Positions 53,301 through 61,041 of a stretch of DNA of 64,000 bases are shown here, one piece after another. The DNA lies in the NCBI GenBank assembly GCA_021156365.1, contig JAJNDK010000006.1:62001-126000 (forward strand). The letters run 5' to 3'. Origin of the DNA: Bacteroidota bacterium (GTDB taxonomy: Bacteria; Bacteroidota; Bacteroidia; B-17B0; Aurantibacillaceae). The notes beneath the pieces are model-generated. The model was not told the DNA's origin, searched no databases, and saw nothing but the letters and a program-made list of their open reading frames with translations. The position numbers were made by a program, and so were the translations under genes. The first letter of the stretch is position 1; every line of letters begins with the position of its first letter.

Positions 53301-54314
53301 AAGGTTCTGGCCATCTACTTCGTGAAAACCAAAATCATCAAAGGTAGTGGTCGTATAATTTTCTGCGCCGGCCAATGACGTTTTTTGCTGAACCCTTTTT
53401 CCGAATGTGTTTCCGATCGTAATAAAATAATAAGCCGTATCGCTGTAGAAATGTTTGATGAAAGTGTACTTCAGGTCGTTTGCATTTTGGGGATTGAACT
53501 CCCATTGATCGGGGCCTTTTCCATAGAAAAGAATATAATCACTGTTATCGAAGCTTCCGTCGTTTTCACCGTCAACCACAATGGCATTTTCGTTGAGGTC
53601 ATCGTATTTGAAATCCGAATTTTTCTCACTCAGGATCCTGCCGCCGTTTCCGTAGATCTGTATGTTACGGGGATCAATTCCCGTTACGTTCATTCCTAAG
53701 GAAGAAAGGAATTGCCGGTCCAGTTTGTAAATTCCGTTCTGTGTGATCCCGATCTTATACCAATCGCCGCTTGCAAGCACCGAGCTGTTGGCATAAGTAG
53801 CTGCTGTTGCATTGATGGAAAAATTCTTTTCGGCAGAAACTTTTGGCTTCCACGTAACGAAATAGGAGATCAGTTTGTCGTAGGAACCCGAATTATTTTT
53901 GCGAAAAACACAGATCTCTCCGCGGTTATGTCTGATTCCACTGCCAATACCGGAATAATATTTTATTTCGAAGGTTTCAGCGATGTCTTTCCAGGTGGCC
54001 GCGATCGCTTTTCTTTCCTGTTCGGTTACTTCGGAAATGGCTATAACAGTGAGTTGTGGCTCGAGCAGGGTAGATGCATCACTTTGCTGAGCACAGGCAA
54101 CATAGGGTCTGAACAGGTTGTCCCTGTCAAACTCATTTTTGGAAAAGCTGAATTTTGGAACTTCCAGTCCGGATAGTTCATCCGGAACAAATTTGGTTTC
54201 TTTCCAGGCAATGGTTTCGGCATTGCTTTGCTGCCTGATCTTTTGTGAGAACAGGGTATTGGTCATTAAAACCAAAAGAAAGACACTTAAAACTTTTCCG
54301 CCCTTTGTTACCAT
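50397..54314 (-). CDS. porU: T9SS sortase PorU (C25 gingipain-type peptidase)
   Basis: A 1305-residue exported protein. The N-terminal region (about 30-560) is beta-rich (WYKIGITQNGIYKLDRQFLSSLG, YFRDSRTYAPGRIS). The C25 peptidase domain (about 570-950) includes YDYIIITHPSFKSQALELAQLH, PRYLLLFGDGSYIN, the catalytic His816 in NYSGHGGELQLTSE and Cys850 in FVTATCEFSRFDDP. The end has FlgD-like and sorting-type strands (NYPNPFTTRTKFFVEH ... GAGVYIYRIKL). PorU removes the C-terminal sorting domain from cargo and joins it to a lipid-linked glycan at the cell surface. Length fits the longer PorU of gliding Bacteroidetes. Confidence 0.94.
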   Translation of the reverse strand: MVTKGGKVLSVFLLVLMTNTLFSQKIRQQSNAETIAWKETKFVPDELSGLEVPKFSFSKNEFDRDNLFRPYVACAQQSDASTLLEPQLTVIAISEVTEQERKAIAATWKDIAETFEIKYYSGIGSGIRHNRGEICVFRKNNSGSYDKLISYFVTWKPKVSAEKNFSINATAATYANSSVLASGDWYKIGITQNGIYKLDRQFLSSLGMNVTGIDPRNIQIYGNGGRILSEKNSDFKYDDLNENAIVVDGENDGSFDNSDYILFYGKGPDQWEFNPQNANDLKYTFIKHFYSDTAYYFITIGNTFGKRVQQKTSLAGAENYTTTTFDDFGFHEVDGQNLIKSGREFYGESFDILTQHSFNFSFPNMVQGDTVFAKASVVGRNTSATTQFNLTLPGNQSMLIPCGPTCAAYTCAIGVENSGFKKYIANSPSSFNLTISKQTASSVGWLNYVRLNVRRNLQYAGAQLYFRDSRTYAPGRISKFGIVSSSDLTIWDVTDHLNVAEQQALHSGSQYEFVAQTDTLREYVAFANNSFLAATAFGKIANQNLHSLTQDYDYIIITHPSFKSQALELAQLHQLYDTLDYVIATPQEIYNEFSSGAQDITALREFVRMLYKRATVKPRYLLLFGDGSYINKTGTAGGNTNFIPTYQSANSLAFIASKTTDDFFGLMDDSEGAIPGTDLVDIGIGRLPVKNTQEATAMVEKVKHYYLQQGDINQTTTACDNSSYTTFGDWRNWITFLADDAEAGPLSAWELMFVSQHSETFATQVQSIDPTFNIDKIYLDAYQQYSTSGGQKYPDAEAALNRRIQKGSLIVNYSGHGGELQLTSEGVVDVNIVNGWKNLNNLPMFVTATCEFSRFDDPARTSCGEYVLLNSQGGGICLFTTTRIAFSSDADNLCPPFFDAALHELNGWFPRTGDIIRLTKQGSNRSYTHFALLGDPAVTLAYPKQRVFTTEINAQPVVAGGNDTLKALSKITIKGFVGTKDSVKLTGFNGIVFPTVFDKPSQLATLGNDQGPGGVINFTMQKNVLYKGKSSVTNGDFEFTFIVPKDINYQFGPGKISYYAHNGSIDAAGYYDDIIVGGSDPNAPIDNAGPQIRLFMNDDNFVFGGTTNESPKIYMTMFDSSGINTVGNGIGHDITAVLDNSATNPMVLNDFYESNTNSYQAGKLYYPLSGLGEGSHTLDAKVWDVQNNSSTAHTEFVVAPSADMALKHVLNYPNPFTTRTKFFVEHNQCCVPLEMLVQIYTISGKIVKTIQTAVQNEGYRIEGIDWDGKDDYGDKIGAGVYIYRIKLKSADGKSAEKIEKLVILN

Positions 54315-54416
54315 TTTTTGTTTATTTGTTGAAAAACGTATCTTTTGAAGACAAATAACGTAAACAGAAGCAAAATATTATCAAAAATAATTTTTCTTTT
54401 TATGATTTTTTAATAT

Positions 54417-54424
54417 TATATTTG
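54417..54424 (+). promoter_or_regulatory. -7 promoter element of the porP/sprF gene
   Basis: TATATTTG is a perfect TAnnTTTG match in an AT-rich region, 29 bases before the ATG at 54454. Confidence 0.6.
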
Positions 54425-54453
54425 TGTTCCTTTAAATTTAAGGTATTTTGTGT

Positions 54454-55407
54454 ATGATGAAGAAATTACTACTTATACTCAGTATCATTGGAATCGGATC
54501 TATAGATCTGATGGCCCAGGATCCGGCATTTACGCAGTTCTATGCGAATCCGCTTTATCTGAACCCTGCATTTGCGGGAACAGCCAAATGTCCACGTATC
54601 TGTTTGAATTACAGGAACGAATGGCCGGGGCTGAACAATGCCTATATCACCTACAGTGCGTCTTACGACCAGCACGTCGATAACTTATCGGGAGGTATTG
54701 GTATTTTGGCTACTTCCGACCGTGCAGGCGACGGAACGCTCACCACCAACCGGATCAGCGGGATGTATTCCTACCAGCTGAACGTGAACCGTGAGTTTTC
54801 CATGAAATTTGGTCTGGAAGGTACGTATCACCAGAAAAGCCTCGATTGGAGCAAGCTCACGTTCGGTGATATGATCGACCGCAGAAGAGGTTTCGTATGG
54901 AATACCAACGAGATCCCTGTTTCCAACAGAACACAGGCAGTTGATGTAAGTGCTGGTCTCTTAGGATACAGCAAGCGTTATTTCTTCGGTTTTGCAGCAC
55001 ATCACATCACACAGCCGGAAGAAGGCTTCATCACCAAGCAAAATGTTAAATTACCGATCAAATTCACCGGTCACGCCGGAGCGATGATCCCATTGGAAAA
55101 AGGAAACGAAACATATATCTCCCCGAATATCTTATACCAACGCCAGCAGGATTTCCAACAATTGAACCTTGGATTGTATTTCGTTAAAGATAAGATAGTT
55201 GGAGGTTTATGGTACCGTAACCAAGATGCGTTCATCGTATTGATCGGTTTCCAGACCAAAAACTTCAAATGTGGATATAGCTATGATGTAACGGTGTCGA
55301 AGCTCGCCAATGTTTCTGCGGGTTCCCACGAGGTTTCCATGCAATTACAATTTGAGTGCCGTCCGAAAAAGAGGAAGTTCAGAACAGTAAGCTGTCCTTC
55401 TTTTTAA
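54454..55407 (+). CDS. PorP/SprF-family T9SS outer-membrane protein
   Basis: The ATG at 54454 gives 317 residues (MMKKLLLILSIIG); TTG at 54448 and ATG at 54457 are alternatives. The mature part begins QDPAFTQFYANPLYLNPAFAGTAKCPRICLNYRNEWPGL, the signature of PorP/SprF. Barrel strands follow (YTISYSASYDQH-like, GGIGILATSDRAGDGTLTTNRISGMYSYQLN; FGFAAHHITQPEEGF; YISPNILYQRQQDFQQLNLGLYFV). PorP belongs to the trans-envelope complex; SprF is needed for secretion of the adhesin SprB. Which of the two this is cannot be said. It has its own promoter and lies between porU and gldJ. Confidence 0.9.
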   Translation: MMKKLLLILSIIGIGSIDLMAQDPAFTQFYANPLYLNPAFAGTAKCPRICLNYRNEWPGLNNAYITYSASYDQHVDNLSGGIGILATSDRAGDGTLTTNRISGMYSYQLNVNREFSMKFGLEGTYHQKSLDWSKLTFGDMIDRRRGFVWNTNEIPVSNRTQAVDVSAGLLGYSKRYFFGFAAHHITQPEEGFITKQNVKLPIKFTGHAGAMIPLEKGNETYISPNILYQRQQDFQQLNLGLYFVKDKIVGGLWYRNQDAFIVLIGFQTKNFKCGYSYDVTVSKLANVSAGSHEVSMQLQFECRPKKRKFRTVSCPSF

Positions 55408-55415
55408 AAAAATTG

Positions 55416-55423
55416 TAACTTTG
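55416..55423 (+). promoter_or_regulatory. -7 promoter element of gldJ
   Basis: TAACTTTG matches TAnnTTTG exactly, just 9 bases after the porP/sprF stop and 40 bases before the gldJ ATG, so gldJ can be transcribed independently. Confidence 0.6.
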
Positions 55424-55463
55424 TCGAACTTTTTACGTTATAACTGTACTTTAAGCAAAAGTC

Positions 55464-57065
55464 ATGATTAAATTAAACTATAAATCAGTGTTGTCGGTAG
55501 CAGCAGGAGCTATACTACTAACGTCTTGCGGAAGCGAGCGTTCTCCTGTTACGGGTTGGGCCTATAACGATCCTCAGAACGGTGGTTTTGAGAAAGTTCC
55601 TTACGAAGAGCAGGAAACAGGTCCTGGTTTGGTATTGGTAGAAGGTGGTACATTCACTTTCGGACGTACTGAGCAGGATGTTACATATGACTGGAACAAC
55701 GTTCCGCGTCGTGTAACCGTTTCTTCTTTCTACATGGATGAAACAGAGGTAAGCAACTTTTCTTACCTTGAATATTTATATTGGACCAGCCGTGTGTTTG
55801 GTCCGTCTTATCCTGAAGTATATGTAAAAGCACTTCCGGATACACTGGTATGGCGCGAAAAACTGGCTTTCAACGAGCCTTATGTGGAATATTACCTGCG
55901 TCACCCAGCTTACCGTGATTACCCTGTTGTAGGTGTAAACTGGCTGCAGGCAAATGATTTTTGCTCCTGGCGTACCGACCGTGTGAACGAGTTCATCCTG
56001 ATCCGTGAAGGATTATTGGAGCACGTCCCTACGGCTACAGAAACAGACTACTTCAGTACAGAAGCTTACCTCGCCGGAAAATGGGGCGGACAGCTGAAAC
56101 AAAAATTACCTTCCTTTGATGAGCAGGCTCCTGAAAGAGATGTGCGTATGGAAGATGGTATCTTTTTGCCGAAATACCGTCTGCCGACAGAAGCTGAGTG
56201 GGAATATGCAGCATATGGTCTGATCGGGAACACGATCGGAGAGCGTATCACAGATCGTCGTATCTATCCATGGAACGGACATGGTGTTCGTAACCCGGAT
56301 GAAAAATACATCGGGCAGATCCTTGCCAATTTCGTAAGAGGAAGTGGTGACTACATGGGTACTGCAGGCTGGCTGAATGATAACGCCGACGTAACTGCTC
56401 CTGTTTATTCATACTGGCCGAACGATTATGGTTTGTACCATATGGCAGGTAACGTTTCTGAGTGGGTGTTGGATGTATACCGTCCTTTAACCTCTGAAGA
56501 TGCAGATGAATTCAGACCATTCCGTGGTAACGTATTCCAGACACAAAAAAGAGATTCTACAGATGGTACTATCCTCGTGAATGATGATGTACCTGTATTC
56601 CAGAAATTCAAACATAAAGTTGCCACCCCGGTTGGAACAAATGGTTCTAACGTAGGAACAGTAGAAACAGAAGTGGAAGACAGTATCCTCGTTTCGATCC
56701 CGGGCCGTGTAATGTGGAGAGATGTAAGTATCACCTATGCTTCAGATAACCTGGATGAAAGAAGAAATTATAAAACTGCTGATTACATCGGCGATAAAGA
56801 TGGTGATGTAAACTCGTCTATCTACTTCGAACAGGGTGAAGATGCGTATACCAACAAATCAGGTAAACTGATGTATGAGTATGCCAAATCATCTCTCGTG
56901 AATGATGTAGCTCACGTATTCAAAGGAGGTTCCTGGAGAGACCGTGCATATTGGCTGAACCCTGGTACAAGACGTTACCTGGATCAAAGACAGGCATTGG
57001 CTTACCTTGGATTCCGCTGTGCAATGACCCGTGTTGGTAGTCCAACTGGTTTAGGAAGCAAATAA
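55464..57065 (+). CDS. gldJ: Gliding-motility/T9SS lipoprotein GldJ
   Basis: A 533-residue lipoprotein with lipobox LLTSC (Cys22) followed by GSERSPVTGWAYNDPQNGGFE, a GldJ-type start. The body is a formylglycine-generating-enzyme-like fold: LVLVEGGTFTFGRTEQDV, RRVTVSSFYMDETEVSNFSYLEYLYW, YPVVGVNWLQANDFCSWR, YRLPTEAEWEYAAYG, YHMAGNVSEWVLDVYRP and FKGGSWRDRAYWLNPGTRRYL. GldJ stabilises GldK and is needed for T9SS and gliding. A long insert (VNEFILIREGLLEHVPTA ... FDEQAPERDV) separates two parts, as in known GldJ. The porU-porV-gldJ neighbourhood agrees with flavobacterial genomes. Confidence 0.93.
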   Translation: MIKLNYKSVLSVAAGAILLTSCGSERSPVTGWAYNDPQNGGFEKVPYEEQETGPGLVLVEGGTFTFGRTEQDVTYDWNNVPRRVTVSSFYMDETEVSNFSYLEYLYWTSRVFGPSYPEVYVKALPDTLVWREKLAFNEPYVEYYLRHPAYRDYPVVGVNWLQANDFCSWRTDRVNEFILIREGLLEHVPTATETDYFSTEAYLAGKWGGQLKQKLPSFDEQAPERDVRMEDGIFLPKYRLPTEAEWEYAAYGLIGNTIGERITDRRIYPWNGHGVRNPDEKYIGQILANFVRGSGDYMGTAGWLNDNADVTAPVYSYWPNDYGLYHMAGNVSEWVLDVYRPLTSEDADEFRPFRGNVFQTQKRDSTDGTILVNDDVPVFQKFKHKVATPVGTNGSNVGTVETEVEDSILVSIPGRVMWRDVSITYASDNLDERRNYKTADYIGDKDGDVNSSIYFEQGEDAYTNKSGKLMYEYAKSSLVNDVAHVFKGGSWRDRAYWLNPGTRRYLDQRQALAYLGFRCAMTRVGSPTGLGSK

Positions 57066-57090
57066 TAAATACCTGAAATAAACATACTGA

Positions 57091-57119
57091 AAGGGCCGCT
57101 TGATGAAAGCGGCCTTTTT
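57091..57119 (+). terminator. gldJ terminator
   Basis: GGCCGCTT (57094-57101) pairs with AAGCGGCC (57107-57114), extended by AAG/TTT pairs, followed by TTTTTATTT. Confidence 0.9.
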
Positions 57120-57199
57120 ATTTGAGAGAACGTCATAGCTGCGGCATGTTTTACAATGTCAGCTGGAAACCGGCCTATGTCGCTCCTACGGAGCTATGG

Positions 57200-57263
57200 T
57201 TTAGCTGGCCAGACGCAGATTACGCGGATAATGATTAGCTGAATTAAATTGGCGCGGATGAGG
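57200..57263 (+). repeat. Dispersed repeat, copy C
   Basis: TTTAGCTGGCCAGACGCAG, ATTACGCGG, a core, then GGATGAGG. It aligns with the reverse complement of copy A (26281-26353) along almost its full length and shares both ends with copy B (30045-30096). Confidence 0.75.
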
Positions 57264-57327
57264 GTTATTGGCATGTCGCTCCTACGGAGCTAACTAACTG
57301 GTTTATTACTTTTACTATTGAGATGCC

Positions 57328-57372
57328 GTCCCTATACGCTGTCGCTGAAGCTTTAGCGTAAGCGATCGGGAC
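57328..57372. repeat. 45-base nested inverted repeat
   Basis: GTCCC and GGGAC form the outer ends; TACGCT and AGCGTA pair inside them; CGCTGAAGCTTTAGCG in the middle is a near-perfect palindrome. Confidence 0.6.
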
Positions 57373-57521
57373 TACTCTTTAGCTCCGTAGGAGCGATATA
57401 GTAATAGTTGATATACGAATGTTGTAATTGAAGTTCCGTAGTTGCGGCATATTTTATACCCAAAATCTTCTGCAGGATTAATGTATCGCTCCTATAGAGT
57501 TGAAATGAAAAGATGTAAATA

Positions 57522-57554
57522 AAAAAGTCCCTTCTGTTCAGGAAGGGACTTTTT
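57522..57554. terminator. pckA terminator, bidirectional
   Basis: AAAAAGTCCCTTC (57522-57534) and GAAGGGACTTTTT (57542-57554) are perfect inverted copies with a seven-base loop. The A/T flanks allow action on both strands. Confidence 0.9.
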
Positions 57555-57575
57555 AAAATGATATGAAATGTCCGT

Positions 57576-59189
57576 TTAAACGGTTACTTCTACTCTTGGC
57601 GCTGCTGCTAAGATCTCAGCGTTTGCAGCAGATGCATATTGTTCAAAGTTCTTAACGAATGAAGCTGCAAGGCTTTGTGCGGTTTGCTCAAAAGCTCCTT
57701 TATCAGCCCATGCATTTTTCGGTTCCAGGATCTCTGTAGGCACATTCGGGCAGGCTTTAGGGAAGTTCAGCTTGAAGTAAGGTGTAGTACCATATTCAAC
57801 TTTATCCAGATCTCCGTTCAGTGCTGCTGTGATCAGCGAACGTGTGTATGACAGCTTGATACGGCTTCCTACGCCGTATTTTCCGCCTACCCATCCGGTG
57901 TTCAGTAACCATACATTTACCTGGTGTTTTTTCAGTTTTTCACCTAACAGCTCTGCATATTTGGTTGGGTGAAGTGGTAAGAAAACTTTTCCGAAACAAG
58001 CAGAGAAAGTCAGTGTCGGCTCGGTGATGCCCATTTCTGTTCCTGCAACCTTGGCTGTGTAACCACTGATGAAATGGTACATAGCCTGTGCAGGTGTCAG
58101 TTTAGAGATCGGAGGCAGTACACCGAATGCATCGCAGGTAAGGAAGAAAATGTTTTTCGGGATATCGCCGATAGCAGGAGTAACTGCATTGTCGATATAA
58201 TGAGAAGGGTAACTTACACGTGTATTTTCTGTTTTGGAAATGCTGCTGTAATCAACAGTTGTTGTTCCTTCATAAAAATCAATGTTTTCGAGCAGGGAGC
58301 CGAATTTGATCGCATTGAAGATCTGCGGTTCTTTTTCTGCCGAAAGGTCTACACATTTTGCATAGCATCCGCCTTCGAAATTAAATACGGAGGTTTCGCT
58401 CCAGCCGTGCTCATCATCACCGATCAGCTTGCGGGCAGGATCAGCAGAAAGAGTAGTTTTACCGGTACCCGATAAGCCGAAGAAAATAGCTGTATCACCG
58501 TCTTTACCAATATTAGCAGAGCAGTGCATTGGAAGCACACCTTTTTCGTGTGGAAGGATATAGTTCAGCACAGCGAAAATTCCTTTTTTGATCTCACCTG
58601 TGTAGCCGGTTCCACCGATCAGGATGGTCTTTTTAGTGAAATTGATAATCGCAAAGTTATGCTGACGTGTTCCGTCGATCTTAGGATCTGCTTTAAAGCC
58701 CGGGGCATTCAGGATGAGCCATTCGTGCTGGAAATTCTCAATTTCGGCAACAGTCGGGCGCAGGAACAGGTTATTGGCAAATAAATTGCTCCATGGCGTT
58801 TCTGTCACTACACGGATATTGATCCGGTATTTCGGATCGGCACATGCGTAAGAATCACGTACAAACACCTCTTTACCAGAGAAATACGCCAACATACGGT
58901 TATGGAGAATATCAAATTTAGCTTCATCAAAAGGGTTGTTCACATCACCCCACCAAACACTGTCTTTTGTATTTGCATCTACTACCACAAATTTGTCTTT
59001 TGGCGAACGCCCGGTAAATTCACCGGTATCAATAGCCAAAGCTCCTGTATCTGCAAGAACGCCTTCTCCTCTAACGATAGTTTCCTCTACAAGCTCAGAT
59101 GGGTGCATGTTCCAGTAGACCATAGAAACATTGGCAAGCCCCAGGTCCGCAACACTCGAATTTTTCGATTTTATTCCTAATTCATTCAT
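57576..59189 (-). CDS. pckA: Phosphoenolpyruvate carboxykinase (ATP)
   Basis: A 537-residue gluconeogenic enzyme that converts oxaloacetate and ATP to PEP, CO2 and ADP. It has TGEFTGRSPKDKFVV near 58-72, the P-loop FFGLSGTGKTTLSADPARKLIGDDEHGW around 235-260, NFEGGCYAKCVDLSAEKEPQIF and the C-terminal NTGWVGGKYGVGSRIKLSYTRS. Length is as expected. It has a perfect -7 box 26 bases before its ATG. The gene is convergent with gldJ. Confidence 0.97.
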   Translation of the reverse strand: MNELGIKSKNSSVADLGLANVSMVYWNMHPSELVEETIVRGEGVLADTGALAIDTGEFTGRSPKDKFVVVDANTKDSVWWGDVNNPFDEAKFDILHNRMLAYFSGKEVFVRDSYACADPKYRINIRVVTETPWSNLFANNLFLRPTVAEIENFQHEWLILNAPGFKADPKIDGTRQHNFAIINFTKKTILIGGTGYTGEIKKGIFAVLNYILPHEKGVLPMHCSANIGKDGDTAIFFGLSGTGKTTLSADPARKLIGDDEHGWSETSVFNFEGGCYAKCVDLSAEKEPQIFNAIKFGSLLENIDFYEGTTTVDYSSISKTENTRVSYPSHYIDNAVTPAIGDIPKNIFFLTCDAFGVLPPISKLTPAQAMYHFISGYTAKVAGTEMGITEPTLTFSACFGKVFLPLHPTKYAELLGEKLKKHQVNVWLLNTGWVGGKYGVGSRIKLSYTRSLITAALNGDLDKVEYGTTPYFKLNFPKACPNVPTEILEPKNAWADKGAFEQTAQSLAASFVKNFEQYASAANAEILAAAPRVEVTV

Positions 59190-59214
59190 TGTTAAGTAGT
59201 TTTATAAGAAAGTG

Positions 59215-59222
59215 CAAAAATA
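59215..59222 (-). promoter_or_regulatory. -7 promoter element of pckA
   Basis: The minus strand reads TATTTTTG, a perfect TAnnTTTG match, directly after the terminator of the upstream lipoprotein gene. Confidence 0.6.
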
Positions 59223-59225
59223 AAA

Positions 59226-59251
59226 AAAATCGGCCACAATGAGCCGATTTT
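59226..59251 (-). terminator. Terminator of the small lipoprotein gene
   Basis: AAAATCGGC (59226-59234) pairs with GCCGATTTT (59243-59251). On the minus strand the stem is followed by eight T. Confidence 0.85.
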
Positions 59252-59275
59252 GTATGTAAAGAAATGAACAGTCGT

Positions 59276-59701
59276 TTATAATTTTTTCTTCATTTTCCCG
59301 TTGGGAGCCTCGTTTTCCTTGTAGGAAACCCGGTCGCTGTTACCTATCGCTGCCTTCAATTCTTGGATGAATTTGGCCTGGTCGCCGGATTTGATCTCTT
59401 TCAAAGAAAAAGCATAGTCCGTTTCGCCTTCCCTGCCCCAGGCATAGACGTCATACTGAGGCTTTTTAGGGTGTTCCTTGATGAATTTCTCCATTTTGGC
59501 ATTTGCATCAAGATCGATACCCGTTCCTATACTTTTAAAGGAAACAACCAGTCTCGATTTTTTGTCGGTTGTAGCGCCCAGTTTGGCATCGGAAGCAGTA
59601 TTGGGATCAGCGGTATTGGAGCTTGCGGCTTTTTCCTTGTTTTTACAGGATGCACCTGTAAATATGGTCAATACGGATAGGATCAAAATGATATTTTTCA
59701 T
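59276..59701 (-). CDS. Small lipoprotein of unknown function
   Basis: A 141-residue protein with lipobox FTGASC (Cys19), a Ser/Asn/Ala-rich linker to about 50, then a small alpha/beta domain (RLVVSFKSIGTGIDLDANAKMEKFIKEHP, YDVYAWGREGETDYAFSLKEIK) and a basic tail KMKKKL. No family recognised. It has its own near-ideal promoter and its own terminator, so it is a single-gene unit between pckA and the von Willebrand A gene. Confidence 0.8.
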   Translation of the reverse strand: MKNIILILSVLTIFTGASCKNKEKAASSNTADPNTASDAKLGATTDKKSRLVVSFKSIGTGIDLDANAKMEKFIKEHPKKPQYDVYAWGREGETDYAFSLKEIKSGDQAKFIQELKAAIGNSDRVSYKENEAPNGKMKKKL

Positions 59702-59716
59702 ACAAATTAGTTTTTA

Positions 59717-59746
59717 CAAATGTACTAATGTAAACGTTAATTCAAA
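59717..59746 (-). promoter_or_regulatory. Promoter of the small lipoprotein gene
   Basis: On the minus strand TTTG (59746-59743), an 18-base spacer and TACATTTG (59724-59717) match the Bacteroidetes consensus at both boxes. Confidence 0.7.
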
Positions 59747-59787
59747 CCCTGTGCCGCTTTTTAGGGTAAACCCTCCTGCCAGGGGAT

Positions 59788-60951
59788 CTACTCCTTTTTT
59801 GAGCGGAGCTTGATCTCTTCTACCAGGACTTCCTTGTCTTTTTCGAAATGGCGGATCCGGATATAAGATCCCTTTCCAAAGCGGGCTATTTCTTTTAAGT
59901 TTACAAGCGCATCTTTGTCATTCCCGAAAGCCACGGCCGACAGAACGATAGCTTTTCCTTCCGACTCTTTGAGCCATTTTTCATAATGTGCCTCATAAAA
60001 AGGAAATTTGCCATCGGTGGCCAGGAAAACCTGGTTATTTCCCTCTTCTATATAGTTTTTCTTTGCCGTTTCGAGCGCAAACAATACCGCCTTTGCACCC
60101 CGTGTATATCCTTTCGAGTTCAGGGATTGTACGGTTTTCTTCAGCATTTCTTTGTCAGAGCCATTTACGGCTTCGCAACGGAGCAATACCGAATCGGAGT
60201 AGGTGATAAAGGTAACCCGGTCAATATCCCTGAGCTGATCTATTAAAACAACGAGCGCCTTTTTCATCAGGGGCAGCTTGGACGAATCTCTCATGGAACC
60301 CGAAACATCTACGAGGAAAACGATATTGTTCGGTTTGTATACAAAACGGTTCAGGGGCTCGTTGGAAACTGTTACTTCAGGTTCTTCCACGGGTGGCGGA
60401 TCCACCACTTCAAATTCGCTCGTATCGATGTCGTCCCGATTGCTATCGGGATCGATTTCCTTAACGGGATTGACCGGTGGCTTGTTCACTGTAGGAGGAT
60501 TGTACACAATTACATCGCCGGAATGATGAGGTTTGTTTGGCCTTCCGAAATAATAGCAGGCTGTTTTGTCGTCGTTTTTAATGCTTTTGATCGTGCCTTT
60601 TACAGCCAGGAGGTAAGGTTGACCGTCAGCGCTGGTGATGAGCTTTATTTCCCGTTTGAACTTTCCGGTGGAAGTGGGTTGATAAAACACCGATAAATGA
60701 ACGGTATCGCCTGGCGGCAGGGCTTTCTTATACACCATCACTTTTACATCCCTGTCCACATCCGCCCGCATGAAATAAAGTGTTTTCTCCGCGTTATTTT
60801 TCAGGATGAATTCGGAACGGAGGGTATAAATATTTTCCAGGTCACCGTAATCGTGCGTGGTTGCATCGGCCTCGATAGTTGAATTCTGGCCATAGGCAAT
60901 GGAAGCAAAAAGCAAGGCGAAAATCAGCGTTATTTGGAAGGAAAATCTCAT
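59788..60951 (-). CDS. Exported von Willebrand factor A domain protein
   Basis: The ATG at 60951 gives 387 residues with a clean signal peptide (MRFSFQITLIFALLFASIAYGQ); an ATG five codons upstream (60966) is possible. Residues about 25-130 form an Ig-like ASH/DUF1573-type domain (THDYGDLENIYTLRSEFILKNNAEKTL, STGKFKREIKLIT). A proline/acid-rich linker (about 150-195) contains a palindromic DNA repeat. The VWA domain has the MIDAS motif FLVDVSGSMRDSSKLP at about 207-222, and later VFLATDGKFPFYE. VWA domains mediate metal-dependent protein binding; the partner is unknown. Confidence 0.88.
   Translation of the reverse strand: MRFSFQITLIFALLFASIAYGQNSTIEADATTHDYGDLENIYTLRSEFILKNNAEKTLYFMRADVDRDVKVMVYKKALPPGDTVHLSVFYQPTSTGKFKREIKLITSADGQPYLLAVKGTIKSIKNDDKTACYYFGRPNKPHHSGDVIVYNPPTVNKPPVNPVKEIDPDSNRDDIDTSEFEVVDPPPVEEPEVTVSNEPLNRFVYKPNNIVFLVDVSGSMRDSSKLPLMKKALVVLIDQLRDIDRVTFITYSDSVLLRCEAVNGSDKEMLKKTVQSLNSKGYTRGAKAVLFALETAKKNYIEEGNNQVFLATDGKFPFYEAHYEKWLKESEGKAIVLSAVAFGNDKDALVNLKEIARFGKGSYIRIRHFEKDKEVLVEEIKLRSKKE
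60434..60451. repeat. Palindromic repeat inside the VWA coding region
   Basis: TCCCGATTGCTATCGGGA has a seven-base perfect stem with a TGCT loop and matches the intergenic palindrome TCCCGAGAGCTCTCGGGA (30071-30088) at 15 of 18 positions. It encodes part of the acidic linker (DPDSNRDD). Confidence 0.7.
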
Positions 60952-61041
60952 ACAGAATGATCTCATAACGCTAAAAACCGTACCAAATTACACTATTTCT
61001 TCCTCCTTAGAGCTGCCGGGAGCATTTTTTTTGCTTAGTTC

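Larger units (their letters stand above)
57180..57501. repeat. Repeated hairpin TCGCTCCTACGGAGCTA
   Basis: Exact copies at 57180-57196 and 57276-57292 (+) and at 57380-57396 (reverse); a degenerate copy at 57486-57501. Each can fold as GCTCC-TAC-GGAGC. Confidence 0.8.
57066..57575. repeat. Intergenic repeat island (510 bases) between gldJ and pckA
   Basis: No gene seen. It holds two terminators (57091-57119 and 57522-57554) and, between them, at least three unit types: four copies of the hairpin TCGCTCCTACGGAGCTA (one degenerate), one copy of the dispersed repeat (57200-57263), a 45-base nested hairpin (57328-57372) and a direct repeat of TAGYTGCGGCATRTTTTA at 57136 and 57439. Confidence 0.75.

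Noticed and set aside
57066-57575. Small RNA or tRNA genes in the long gap
   Set aside because: No cloverleaf with a CCA-type acceptor stem or T-loop was found. The hairpins are repeat units and terminators.
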